From Patescibacteria group bacterium (lineage in GTDB: Bacteria > Patescibacteriota > WWE3 > UBA101185 > UBA10185), in assembly GCA_019428825.1 (NCBI GenBank), contig JAHYJU010000004.1:1-37257 (forward strand): DNA of 37,257 nucleotides. The letters are read 5' to 3'. Below are positions 6,584 through 13,938 of the stretch, piece after piece. How positions within the stretch are numbered: position 1 is the stretch's first letter; each line of letters begins with the position of its first letter. Made by a program: the position numbers and the translations under genes. Under the pieces are notes generated by a model. That model made no database searches, was not told the origin of the DNA, and was given only the letters and a program-made list of their open reading frames with translations.

Positions 6584-8333
6584 GATAATATCAAACTCAA
6601 AATTAAAAAATATTAATCCGCAAAAAGCTAAAAAAATATTAATAATATTCTACGCATTTCTCTTCATGGCAATTTTATATCATTTAATATTTGCCAGAAG
6701 AATAATTCCAGGAGTTAGGGTAGCCGGAGTTAGAGTTGGTGGCATGGAATTTTCTCAGGCAAAGAAAACTTTAGAGAAGAATTTAGATGGTATTGATGGT
6801 GATTTGAAAATGATATTTGAGGATAAAGAATTTTTAATTAGAAAAGAAGATATAGGTTTATCTTATGACTGGGAAAATTCTGTTGTCAGTGCTTTTGAAG
6901 TCGGTAGGTCGGGGAATTTTTTTGTTGACACAAAAGATAAATTTATTGGTCTATTCGGAAGTTTAAATATCCCTGCTTCATATGATTTTGACGCTGATTC
7001 TTTAGGCATGAAATTATCTATAATAAAAAGTGAAATAAATATAGAACCACTGCAGTCAGGAATAGAGTTGATGGATGGGGAGTTGGAGATAATAAAACCT
7101 TATTCAGGCCAAAAGGTAACTGACGAAAAATTATATGAGAAGGTAATATACTCTTTTGATAACATGGATTTTTCAGAAAAAGAAATTCCCGTGAGGGTAA
7201 TTGAACCTGAAATATTTGAAAAAGACATGGAAATGTTTACTAGTGTTGTAGAAGATATTATCTCTGAAAATTTAACTTTAAATTTTGACAAAAAAGAATG
7301 GGTTTTAGGTTCGGAGGAAATTCTAAATTTAATTGGATTCAAAAAAGACGGGAAAAGAGTGAGCATTGTTTTAGATGAATTTTCTTTTGACAATCTTTCC
7401 GATGAAATCGGTATTGAGATAAATGAATTTCCGAGGGGTCAGGTTGTTTCGACAAACGGTAATAAAGTAACTGAATTTAGGATTGTTGGTGAGGGTAAGG
7501 AGCTAGATGTTGAAAAGTTTAAAAAAGATATTACCGATTCAATATTTAATGATAGAAAACCTGTTTCTTTAACTTTAAATCAGGTTACGGATGCTAACGA
7601 CAAAGATAAGTACGGTATTGTTGAGTTGCTCGGGGAGGGAACTTCTCATTTTAAGGGTTCTATACCTAGTAGAATTCACAATCTTACATTGGCGGCTGAA
7701 AATACGAGTGGGGTGTTAGTCCCTCCGGGTGCCATTTATTCAATGAACGACTCGGTTGGGCCTATTGATTATCTGCATGGTTTTCAGTCTGCATACATAA
7801 TTAAAGGAGGAAGAACAGTTCTTGGCGAGGGAGGGGGAGTTTGTCAAACTTCTACAACTCTTTTTAGAGCTGTATTAAATTCCGGGTTACCAATTCTGGC
7901 TAGGTATCCTCATGCATACAGAGTAGGTTACTACGAACAGGATATGCCGGTTGGTTTTGATGCTGCAGTTTTTCAACCTTCTTGGGATTTTAAATTTAAA
8001 AATGATACCAACGCTTACGTTTTGGTCCAAACGTCAGCAAATTTGGAAGAAAATAGCTTAACCTTTAGTTTATATGGTACATCAGATGGCAGGACTGTGG
8101 AGATATCCGACCCTGTTATTACCGGACAAATTCCCCCGCCCGCGCCTTTATACGAAGATGATCCTGAACTTCCTAAGGGTGTAGTTCGTCAGGTAGATTA
8201 CCCTGCTTGGGGTACAACATCTTCGTTTACAAGAACGGTAAAAATGGGTGATAAGGTTTTGTTTACTGACACTTACACAAGTAAATATCAACCATGGAGA
8301 GCAATTTATAAAGTAGGAACGAAAGAGGAGTAG
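6558..8333 (+). CDS. VanW family protein with peptidoglycan-binding-like repeats
   Basis: A 591-residue membrane-anchored protein. A basic N-terminus precedes one membrane segment at about residues 26-45, then an extracytoplasmic part. Residues about 50-330 resemble the tandem PG-binding-4 repeats of YoaR-like proteins (for example GVRVGGMEFSQAKKTLEK). The VanW domain spans about 373-500 with its hallmarks PPGAIYSMNDSVG, GEGGGVCQTSTTLFRA near residue 423, and YPHAYRVGYY. A beta-rich tail follows. VanW occurs in vancomycin-resistance clusters but its activity is not established; a cell-wall role is likely. The start is uncertain: 6558 overlaps the NYN gene by 26 bp with no clear ribosome site. 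The convergent next gene ends 13 bp away. Confidence 0.9.
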   Translation: MLLLQKPSEIISNSKLKNINPQKAKKILIIFYAFLFMAILYHLIFARRIIPGVRVAGVRVGGMEFSQAKKTLEKNLDGIDGDLKMIFEDKEFLIRKEDIGLSYDWENSVVSAFEVGRSGNFFVDTKDKFIGLFGSLNIPASYDFDADSLGMKLSIIKSEINIEPLQSGIELMDGELEIIKPYSGQKVTDEKLYEKVIYSFDNMDFSEKEIPVRVIEPEIFEKDMEMFTSVVEDIISENLTLNFDKKEWVLGSEEILNLIGFKKDGKRVSIVLDEFSFDNLSDEIGIEINEFPRGQVVSTNGNKVTEFRIVGEGKELDVEKFKKDITDSIFNDRKPVSLTLNQVTDANDKDKYGIVELLGEGTSHFKGSIPSRIHNLTLAAENTSGVLVPPGAIYSMNDSVGPIDYLHGFQSAYIIKGGRTVLGEGGGVCQTSTTLFRAVLNSGLPILARYPHAYRVGYYEQDMPVGFDAAVFQPSWDFKFKNDTNAYVLVQTSANLEENSLTFSLYGTSDGRTVEISDPVITGQIPPPAPLYEDDPELPKGVVRQVDYPAWGTTSSFTRTVKMGDKVLFTDTYTSKYQPWRAIYKVGTKEE

Positions 8334-8345
8334 TTTTACTCAATA

Positions 8346-8765
8346 TTAATCTTTTGTTTTTTCTATACTTACTATTGTGCTGTTATCCCCCTCTTCTGTA
8401 ATTACTATTGTTACAACTTCCCCTTCTTTTTGATAGGACATGATTATGGTAGAGTCTGTGATTTTCTCACTTACCGATCTCCATCTTTTTTCAGTATATG
8501 AATTTTTATAAAAAACTGCGATATCTTGATATGGCGTTTCTGTTCTGAAAGTTGTCTGTCTTGATGTAGGTGTCTGGTTAGTTCCAATTTTTACTGCATC
8601 TCTGGGATATGGGACATCGTCTGTGTAAATACTGCTAAGTCCTTTTACTTCGGTTATTTTTTTTAATACTTTTGGAGAGTATTTTGAAAAATAGATATAA
8701 GTAAATGTAAAAAGTCCAATTAGAAGTGCAAATGAAAGTATTATTGGTAATGTTTTTTTAGACAT
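8346..8765 (-). CDS. Small membrane-anchored protein of unknown function
   Basis: A 139-residue protein with one N-terminal membrane segment (about residues 7-27) and a soluble extracytoplasmic domain of about 100 residues with alternating charged and beta-prone stretches (GEVVTIVITEEGDNSTIVSI at the end). A Pro/Tyr-containing segment near DDVPYPRDAVKIG is notable but is not a motif I can assign. It is convergent with the VanW gene and has its own TATAAT box ending 7 nt before the ATG, so it is probably a leaderless single-gene transcript. Family not recognised. Confidence 0.75.
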   Translation of the reverse strand: MSKKTLPIILSFALLIGLFTFTYIYFSKYSPKVLKKITEVKGLSSIYTDDVPYPRDAVKIGTNQTPTSRQTTFRTETPYQDIAVFYKNSYTEKRWRSVSEKITDSTIIMSYQKEGEVVTIVITEEGDNSTIVSIEKTKD

Positions 8766-8772
8766 TGAGTTT

Positions 8773-8778
8773 ATTATA
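8773..8778 (-). promoter_or_regulatory. -10 box (TATAAT) of the 139-aa gene; likely leaderless
   Basis: The minus strand reads TATAAT with 7 nt to the ATG at 8765. The expected start lies 1 nt before the start codon, and no Shine-Dalgarno is present. Confidence 0.6.
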
Positions 8779-8829
8779 CGTAATTTACTTTTTTACTCCA
8801 AATTTGCTTTAGTTATTTTTTATGTTTTT

Positions 8830-8838
8830 TGGTAAAAT
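8830..8838 (+). promoter_or_regulatory. Extended -10 (TGGTAAAAT) in front of the tRNA-Glu 5' fragment
   Basis: TGGTAAAAT matches the extended -10 form used elsewhere in the window. Its expected start (about 8845) is 7 nt before a 12-nt copy of the tRNA-Glu 5' end, as if this were the original tRNA promoter now separated from the intact gene. Confidence 0.45.
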
Positions 8839-8851
8839 GTGTTAGTTATTA

Positions 8852-8863
8852 GGCCCCATCGTC
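8852..8863 (+). repeat. Truncated copy of the tRNA-Glu 5' end
   Basis: GGCCCCATCGTC is identical to the first 12 nt of the intact tRNA-Glu at 8984. The match then passes straight into a palindromic element (GTCCGCC...GGCGGA). Twelve identical bases in AT-rich DNA, with a promoter-like box upstream, make chance unlikely. Confidence 0.7.
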
Positions 8864-8916
8864 CGCCTATGCTATCCGCTTTCGCTGAAGCTACAGCGAG
8901 ACTGGGCTTCGGCGGA
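8862..8916. repeat. Palindromic element 1 (GC-rich nested hairpin)
   Basis: Outer arms TCCGCC / GGCGGA enclose an inner hairpin TCGCTG-aagcta-CAGCGA. The inner core GAAGCTACAGCG resembles the GAAGCTTTAGCG core found near 9275 and 36542. The GC content is well above the surroundings, and there is no coding potential. Confidence 0.65.
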
Positions 8917-8983
8917 TAAATAGTGGTAAATTTATAGAGCTTTTGCTAAATTAGGTATTCATAGGAAATTTATTATTTTTTAT

Positions 8984-9058
8984 GGCCCCATCGTCTAATG
9001 GTTAGGACGCCAGGTTCTCAACCTGGAAACTCGGGTTCGACTCCCGGTGGGGTCACCA
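8984..9058 (+). tRNA. tRNA-Glu (anticodon CUC)
   Basis: A complete cloverleaf. The acceptor GGCCCCA pairs with TGGGGTC (one G:U), the discriminator is A and CCA is encoded. The anticodon stem CCAGG/CCTGG holds the loop TTCTCAA, giving anticodon CTC, which reads GAG. The T arm has GGGTTCGACTCCC. A TATTAT box at 8971-8976 could serve as its own -10. A copy of its first 12 nt lies 132 bp upstream, and two copies of its last 17-19 nt lie downstream, each joined to a hairpin element. GluRS, its expected synthetase, is encoded at 30169. Confidence 0.95.
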
Positions 9059-9105
9059 TGAACAGGTTCACCACTGAACGAAGTGAAGTGGTGGTTCTGT
9101 TCATG
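9057..9105. repeat. Palindromic element 2, abutting the tRNA-Glu CCA end
   Basis: CATGAACAG / CTGTTCATG arms with an inner CACCACT/AGTGGTG stem and a GAACGAAGTGA loop. It begins inside the encoded CCA of tRNA-Glu. It has no U-tract, so it is not a classical terminator, although it could act as a 3' processing or stability structure. Confidence 0.65.
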
Positions 9106-9144
9106 TGATCTCGCAAGGCAGTTAACTAGCTTTAGCTGGTGCGA

Positions 9145-9171
9145 CAATTACGTAGTGAAGCGGAATAATTG
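9145..9171. repeat. Palindromic element 3
   Basis: CAATTA / TAATTG arms with a loop CGTAGTGAAGCGGAA that contains the GAAGC core. A second small hairpin (TTTGC-gca-GCAAA) follows, leading into a tRNA-Glu 3' copy. Confidence 0.5.
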
Positions 9172-9185
9172 CTTTGCGCAGCAAA

Positions 9186-9204
9186 ACTCCCGGTGGGGTC
9201 ACCA
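9186..9204 (+). repeat. Truncated copy of the tRNA-Glu 3' end (copy 2)
   Basis: ACTCCCGGTGGGGTCACCA is identical to the last 19 nt of the intact tRNA-Glu, including CCA. It is followed immediately by another hairpin element (CGCC...GGCG). Confidence 0.8.
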
Positions 9205-9206
9205 CC

Positions 9207-9228
9207 CGCCTTCGATAATGCTACGGCG
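9207..9228. repeat. Palindromic element 4
   Basis: CGCC / GGCG arms with a 14-nt interior TTCGATAATGCTAC. It follows directly after a tRNA-Glu 3' copy, in the same position as element 2 after the intact gene. Confidence 0.45.
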
Positions 9229-9273
9229 AGGTTGCAGACCTAGATAGAACTTAATTTACCATTTTGGATTCGG

Positions 9274-9289
9274 CGAAGCTTTAGCGTAG
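9274..9289. repeat. Palindromic element 5, sharing a 16-mer with the HU terminator
   Basis: CGAAGCTTTAGCGTAG here is identical to 36541-36556, the loop of the hairpin after the HU gene 27 kb away. It sits just before the third tRNA-Glu 3' copy. Confidence 0.6.
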
Positions 9290-9293
9290 TTGA

Positions 9294-9310
9294 TCCCGGT
9301 GGGGTCACCA
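9294..9310 (+). repeat. Truncated copy of the tRNA-Glu 3' end (copy 3)
   Basis: TCCCGGTGGGGTCACCA matches the last 17 nt of tRNA-Glu. It lies 18 bp beyond the stop codon of the minus-strand gene ending at 9328. The whole stretch 9059-9327 therefore consists of tRNA 3' copies and hairpins, with no gene. Confidence 0.8.
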
Positions 9311-9327
9311 CGAAATTTCGCAACTTT

Positions 9328-10665
9328 TTAAAAAAACTCAAAAGATTCCAATATACTATCCGTAACCTTTTCAAAACTCTCACCCGAAATATTATGAATA
9401 GATATAACAAGTACCCTGTTTCTTTCGTTCGTAGGTGTTATATCTACATATATTAGGTCGTTACCTCTCCAGGAGTATCCTCTTAACATTACCGCCTCCC
9501 TGTCCCCGACTTTTACTGACCTTATCTGAGGTTTTGGTGATTGTCCCTTTGTTACTAAATAATCTTCAGATAGTAAAATTTTTTGTGTTTCTAAATAATC
9601 ATTAAAATCCCCCACCTTATTTTCATCTGTAAAAAATGCTATCGCATCCAAATTGTTCTCATTTACATAATTTTCAGGATCTCCAAGTGTCAGTAGTAAT
9701 ATAGGTCTACCAGCCATAGGACCTGTAATATTGCAACATTCGGAATCCAAGCTTCTCGGATATTCGAAGGAAATTTTGAATCTTGTAGATTCGTATATCT
9801 CAGTTGGTCCAAGTTGGTGTGTTTCGGGATAGAATTTCACCGATCTCACTATGTCCTCAGTTTCTGCTTTGTAAAGTTGTCTATATCCCAAATCCCCCTT
9901 AAAAATTTGTGCAAATTCATAATTCAACCCGTTTTTTACTACATATGTTACTACATAATCAGCGCCACAGTTTTTAACCTCAAAAGTTCTTCCATCTACA
10001 CTGTCAATGTTAGTTCCTTGGGTATCAGTAATTATAGTAGTTTCCGGACACTCTATAGCAAATACATCTTTTTTTACCTGAGCTATTTCGTCAATTTTTC
10101 GAAGAGAAGTGGGGAATATTGATATTCTAAATATGTAGCCTTCTGTTAAAGAATCTAAACTAGTATTTTCACCTTCATTATTCTTGTCATAAATTACCTC
10201 AATTTTTTTTGTTAAATCAGAAAGAACGAAATTTTCATAAAGCGATGCCTTACCTAAATATTCCAGAGATATTTTAAATTCATCACTTTTATATTCAACT
10301 ATATTTTCGGGGTTTAAATTCTCTTCCGAACCATTGTTATAATTAATTTCAGGTTCTGCAACTTTTGGTATTGGTTTTACGAAATATCTTTTGTAAAAAC
10401 TAACCGCAGATGGGGAGATTGAAATTGTTAATAAGGCAATAATGACTAACCATGCAATAGATTTAAAGCGTCTTTTTTTCCTTTTTATCTCTTTCTCTTT
10501 TGCTTTTATATCGATTATTTGATTGAGCATTGGATTAGCATATTTATCAGAATCTTGCTCTTTAAGTGTGTTTTTTTTAATATCCCCAGGTTTCGATTTC
10601 AAGGCACCCACAGCACCCAGGTTCTCATCTTGAGGTTTCTTTTTTTTGAATAAGTTCAAAGGCAT
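9328..10665 (-). CDS. Membrane-anchored protein with two extracytoplasmic domains, unknown function
   Basis: A 445-residue protein. About 70 cytoplasmic residues rich in Lys and Asp (LFKKKKPQDE, then KEKEIKRKKRRF) precede one membrane segment at about 73-92. The extracytoplasmic part seems to contain two related halves, each opening with a similar strand: DEFKISLEYLGK near residue 124 and TRFKISFEYPRS near residue 290. The second half has a Cys pair (SECCN). The F-K-I-S-x-E-Y opening recalls the PsbP-like or lipoprotein domains found in many uncharacterised surface proteins, but I cannot assign a family. A TATTAT box 6 nt before the ATG suggests a leaderless transcript. It is 26 bp downstream of the HD-domain gene on the same strand. 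Confidence 0.75.
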   Translation of the reverse strand: MPLNLFKKKKPQDENLGAVGALKSKPGDIKKNTLKEQDSDKYANPMLNQIIDIKAKEKEIKRKKRRFKSIAWLVIIALLTISISPSAVSFYKRYFVKPIPKVAEPEINYNNGSEENLNPENIVEYKSDEFKISLEYLGKASLYENFVLSDLTKKIEVIYDKNNEGENTSLDSLTEGYIFRISIFPTSLRKIDEIAQVKKDVFAIECPETTIITDTQGTNIDSVDGRTFEVKNCGADYVVTYVVKNGLNYEFAQIFKGDLGYRQLYKAETEDIVRSVKFYPETHQLGPTEIYESTRFKISFEYPRSLDSECCNITGPMAGRPILLLTLGDPENYVNENNLDAIAFFTDENKVGDFNDYLETQKILLSEDYLVTKGQSPKPQIRSVKVGDREAVMLRGYSWRGNDLIYVDITPTNERNRVLVISIHNISGESFEKVTDSILESFEFF

Positions 10666-10691
10666 ATATAAATAATAACACGAGCTTTTGT

Positions 10692-11285
10692 TTAAAGTCC
10701 CAAGAGCTCGGAGTTTTCTTGCATTGCTTTTAGTGTAATTTCTACAAATTTTTCAGGTACAATTCCAACTTTTTCTTTGCATTGAAGAATTTGTTCACGC
10801 TCTACGGCTTTTGCGAATTCTTTTTGTTTGAATTTTTTGAAAATACTTTCTGTATTAACTTCTGAGAGTTTTTTATTCGGCATCACAAGTGCGATAGCTA
10901 CTATAAAGCCTGTGAGTTCATCACAGCATTCCAAAGTCCATTCCAGCAGAGTTTGGGGTTCTCTTATCTTAGTCATTTTGTAGTTGTGAGTTTGAAAAGC
11001 ATTTAACATCTCTTCGGGAATATCGTAATCTTCTAACCAGCTTAGGAGTTCAAAAACATGCCTATCCGGGTTATCCGTAGTTTTTTCCCAGTCGGCATCG
11101 TGAAGTATTCCTACAATTTCCCACTGTTCTTTTGTTAAACCTCCGACTTCTCTTCCTTCGTTCATAAAAAAGTCATAAAACTCCGATAAAGTTTTTCCTA
11201 CCGCATAGCAGTGCTTACGAAGGTTTTTGTTCTGCATATTTTCATGAAGAAGTTGCGTTGCTGATTGTATGTCTAGTTTTTTCAT
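10692..11285 (-). CDS. HD-domain protein (predicted metal-dependent phosphohydrolase)
   Basis: A 197-residue cytoplasmic protein of the HD superfamily. The metal-binding pattern is readable: H25 in RKHCYAVG, the HD pair in VGILHDADWE near residue 62, a further His in AFQTHNYKM, and a late Asp in ECCDELTGF. HD proteins hydrolyse phosphate esters of nucleotides or related compounds; the substrate cannot be told here. The upstream region is unusual: four 12-bp GC-rich repeats end about 14 bp before the ATG, and no Shine-Dalgarno is visible. The gene follows lysS on the same strand after 139 bp. Confidence 0.88.
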   Translation of the reverse strand: MKKLDIQSATQLLHENMQNKNLRKHCYAVGKTLSEFYDFFMNEGREVGGLTKEQWEIVGILHDADWEKTTDNPDRHVFELLSWLEDYDIPEEMLNAFQTHNYKMTKIREPQTLLEWTLECCDELTGFIVAIALVMPNKKLSEVNTESIFKKFKQKEFAKAVEREQILQCKEKVGIVPEKFVEITLKAMQENSELLGL

Positions 11286-11298
11286 AGTTTGGTTCCGG

Positions 11299-11346
11299 GC
11301 TCAGCCCTAGGCTGAGCCCTAGGCTGAGCCCTAGGCTGAGCCCTGG
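11299..11346. repeat. Four tandem 12-bp repeats (GCTGAGCCCTAG)
   Basis: Units at 11299, 11311, 11323 and 11335 (first GCTCAGCCCTAG, last GCTGAGCCCTGG). The first two can pair as GGGCTCAGC / GCTGAGCCC, a 9-bp stem. The preceding 14-mer TTTGGTTCCGGGCT recurs at 11400-11413 with one partial unit, just after the lysS stop. The array lies in the lysS-HD gene spacer and would be in the HD gene's 5' leader. Confidence 0.85.
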
Positions 11347-11424
11347 AAATTTTCAATAGTTAATAATATCAAGTTTGTTATAGGTATCAAGAAAAAGGGT
11401 TTGGTTCCGGGCTGAGCCTGGTGA

Positions 11425-12927
11425 TTATTTCAAACCGTAGATTTCTTTATTAATACTGTCGACATCATTTCTGAGTTGCGTGAATGGAACACCCTCTCTT
11501 GCCGTAACATCTTCCAAGAACCAGAAAACTCTTTCTGAGTGTCCGTATCCGCAGGTCGGGGGCATACCGTATTCAAGCATTTCCACAAAATCAACATCCA
11601 TGAACTGTGCTTCTGCATCACCCTCGTCTCTTTTATCTTGTTGTTCTTTAAATCTTTCAAATTGATCTATTGGGTCATTGAGTTCTGCAAAACCATTTCC
11701 GAGCTCACTTCCTGCCATTATGGGATGAAATCTTAGCGTTAGTTTAGGATTTTCAGGATGTTCTTTTGCAAGTGGCGATAGTATCTTAGGTTCGTTTACT
11801 ACCATCATCGGTCCGCAAATATTTTTCCTGGCTTCTTTCCAAAGATGATCTATTCCCCTTTCAACTGTTAGTTTTTTTGGTAGATCAGCTCCATTTTTTG
11901 TTAAAGCTTTTTTAACTTCTTCAATATTTGTATCAAATACATCAACTCCATAATTTTCTTTTATCAATTCAGAGTAGTCTTTAATTTCCCATTCTTTAGA
12001 CAAATCAACATCAAAACCTCTCATGTGAAAAGTTTGTTTTCCATATACTTTTTGAGCTACATATCTGAACAGATCTATTACAAAATCCATACCTTCTTTA
12101 TGGCTTGCATATGCCCAATAAAATTCCATAGCGATGTGTTCGGGTAGATGCTCGTCTGATAAACCTTCATTTCTAAATCTTGGTCCTATTTCGTAAACCT
12201 TTTCATAACCCCCTCCTATAAGTCTTTTTAGATAAAGTTCTTGAGATATTCTTAAATAAAAATCTTGATCCAGTGCATCCATGTGAGTAACAAACGGGTT
12301 AGCATCAGCTCCTCCGGGTGTATTCTCCAGAACAGGGATGTTCATTTCCAAAAATCCTTTTTCCTTGAAAAATTCGCGATGGGCTTCCCAAAATTTTGCT
12401 CTTCTGATAAATCTTTGATAAACATCTTCGTTTAGGTTTGTATCTATATATCTTTTTCTTAATCTTGATTCTTTATCTTTGAAACCGGTATGTGGGTCGG
12501 GTAAAGGTCTTAGTGCTTTTGTAAGAATTCTTATTTTTTGGATTTCAACGGATGTTTCACCTGTTTTAGTCTTTGTGACCCTACCTGCTCCTTCAATAAA
12601 ATCTCCGGTGTCTAAAAGTCCCAAATCTTCAAATTTTAATTCACCTTTTGCATAAGCCTGTTCTGTTAAATTATCTTCTTTTAGATAAAGCTGGATTTTT
12701 CCAGAAGCATCTTTTACATCAATAAAACATAGAACGTTGTGGGATCTTATTGAAAATATTCTTCCTGCAACTACTACCTCCTTACCTTCAAATTCTTCAA
12801 AGTTTTGAGTAATTTCAGAATTTAAATGAGTTCTACCGGATTGTGCGGGGTATGGATTAACGCCCAATTCTTTTAACTTGTTTAATTTTTCAATTCTTAT
12901 ATCTCTGTATTCTTTGAGAGTTGCCAT
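11425..12927 (-). CDS. lysS: Lysyl-tRNA synthetase, class II
   Basis: A 500-residue enzyme of normal length that attaches lysine to tRNA-Lys. The N-terminal OB-fold anticodon-binding domain covers about residues 35-150 (VVVAGRIFSIRSHNVLCFID). The class II core follows: motif 2 region GPRFRNEGLSDEHLPEHIAM, the lysine-site segment HPIMAGSELGNGFAELNDP, and motif 3 GMPPTCGYGHSERVFWFLED. Motif 3 departs from the common GLGIGIDRLVM form but keeps the Gly-x-Gly frame and the ATP-binding Arg. It follows greA after 25 bp and is probably co-transcribed; a TAAATT box 5 nt before the ATG could add a leaderless start. The product is cytoplasmic. Confidence 0.96.
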   Translation of the reverse strand: MATLKEYRDIRIEKLNKLKELGVNPYPAQSGRTHLNSEITQNFEEFEGKEVVVAGRIFSIRSHNVLCFIDVKDASGKIQLYLKEDNLTEQAYAKGELKFEDLGLLDTGDFIEGAGRVTKTKTGETSVEIQKIRILTKALRPLPDPHTGFKDKESRLRKRYIDTNLNEDVYQRFIRRAKFWEAHREFFKEKGFLEMNIPVLENTPGGADANPFVTHMDALDQDFYLRISQELYLKRLIGGGYEKVYEIGPRFRNEGLSDEHLPEHIAMEFYWAYASHKEGMDFVIDLFRYVAQKVYGKQTFHMRGFDVDLSKEWEIKDYSELIKENYGVDVFDTNIEEVKKALTKNGADLPKKLTVERGIDHLWKEARKNICGPMMVVNEPKILSPLAKEHPENPKLTLRFHPIMAGSELGNGFAELNDPIDQFERFKEQQDKRDEGDAEAQFMDVDFVEMLEYGMPPTCGYGHSERVFWFLEDVTAREGVPFTQLRNDVDSINKEIYGLK

Positions 12928-12952
12928 TGCCTAATTTAAGCACATTATGGCT

Positions 12953-13423
12953 TTAGTATTCAATCTTTAAAATTGTGTAGATGAGTTTTCCGACAGGGGC
13001 TTCAAACTCTACCTTCTCACCAACTCTTTTTCCAAGTAATGCTGAACCAAGAGGTGATTCATCTGATATTTTCTTAGCCACAGGGTCAGCTTCAGGTCCG
13101 CCTACTATAAAGAATGTATCTTCTGCACTCTCCATGTGAACGGTTACCCTACATCCAACACCTACCATATCCCCTGATTTTATTTCGGAGATTTTTGCAT
13201 TCTTAACAATGTCCTCCAATTCGGCAATACGCCCTTCAACGTAGGACTGTTCTTGTTTAGCAGCATCGTATTCGGAGTTTTCAGAAATATCACCCATTTC
13301 ACGGGCGCTCTGAATCCTTTTTGCTACTTCAGGTCTTTTATTCTCAATGAGATCTTTTAACTCATTCTTAATTTTTTCTAGACCCTCTTCTGTTAGTAAT
13401 AAACTATTATCTTTGTGATTCAT
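12953..13423 (-). CDS. greA: Transcription elongation factor GreA
   Basis: A 156-residue protein with the standard GreA plan: an N-terminal antiparallel coiled coil (about residues 8-78) with the acidic tip MGDISENSEYDAAKQEQ, which enters the RNA polymerase secondary channel and stimulates cleavage of backtracked RNA, and a C-terminal FKBP-like domain (about 83-156) with DESPLGSALLGKRVGE. It is the first gene of a greA-lysS minus-strand unit. No Shine-Dalgarno is present before the ATG (ACAAAAAAT). Upstream, 13424-13665 contains a weak TCCCC/GGGGA hairpin near 13509-13528 and no gene; the 71-residue ORF there looks like noise. Confidence 0.96.
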   Translation of the reverse strand: MNHKDNSLLLTEEGLEKIKNELKDLIENKRPEVAKRIQSAREMGDISENSEYDAAKQEQSYVEGRIAELEDIVKNAKISEIKSGDMVGVGCRVTVHMESAEDTFFIVGGPEADPVAKKISDESPLGSALLGKRVGEKVEFEAPVGKLIYTILKIEY

Positions 13424-13655
13424 ATTTTTTGTGTTCGTGTTTTAAATACTCCAATCCTTCAAGAAGGTATATATTCTATAAGGTATTGGGGTCCTAAAAC
13501 TAAAAAATTCCCCGAAAATCTTGGGGGACTTCGTACGAACAAAGGTATTTTTATCATATGTTGGAACGTGTGTCAAACGGGAGTAGGTTTGTATAAAATT
13601 TATTGCAGCAATTTAAATTCTTATATTTAGTTACCACAAAGGGGTTTGTATGAGA

Positions 13656-13661
13656 TATAAT
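13656..13661 (+). promoter_or_regulatory. -10 box (TATAAT) of the antitoxin-like gene; likely leaderless
   Basis: A consensus TATAAT ends 4 nt before the ATG at 13666, without a Shine-Dalgarno. The gap is slightly short for an exact leaderless start. Confidence 0.5.
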
Positions 13662-13665
13662 ACAT

Positions 13666-13938
13666 ATGGATGATAGAGATTTAATAAAAGCCAGGGAATA
13701 TGTCAAACTTAGGCCTTATCTTGTTTGGAGTACTAAAAATTATGAAGGTTTATCTCCTGAGGTTATTGTTGAAAGTATTTTAAACTATGGAGATTGGAAT
13801 GATTTTTTGTTTATTAAGGATTTGTTCGGAGTTAAAAATTTGAATGATATTTTTGAAAAGATTTTGAAAAAAAGAAGAGTGAATTTACGTCCCCAAACTA
13901 TTAATTATTTTAAGTTGTATTTTAATAAATATGCATAA
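13666..13938 (+). CDS. Putative antitoxin partner of an AbiEii-type nucleotidyltransferase toxin
   Basis: A 90-residue basic, helical protein (MDDRDLIKAREYVKLRPYLV; C-terminus FKLYFNKYA). From memory, short proteins of this kind precede AbiEii/AbiGii-like nucleotidyltransferase genes in CPR genomes. Here the gene overlaps by 8 bp the remnant of just such a protein (13931-14236). The overlap and order fit a toxin-antitoxin operon. This reading frame is intact although the toxin is broken. No DNA-binding motif is obvious by eye. The role as antitoxin is inferred from context. Confidence 0.65.
   Translation: MDDRDLIKAREYVKLRPYLVWSTKNYEGLSPEVIVESILNYGDWNDFLFIKDLFGVKNLNDIFEKILKKRRVNLRPQTINYFKLYFNKYA

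Noticed and set aside
5323-9310. Integrative element attachment sites (att) at the tRNAs
   Set aside because: The 3'-end copies look like att repeats, but the enclosed DNA is only about 90-240 bp and no integrase exists nearby; reported instead as tRNA-end repeats.
11299-11346. Possible CRISPR array
   Set aside because: The 12-bp units are directly tandem with no spacers, and no cas genes are present.
13415-13630. 71-aa ORF upstream of the antitoxin-like gene
   Set aside because: No ribosome site or promoter spacing and no recognisable composition; it starts inside greA on the opposite strand.
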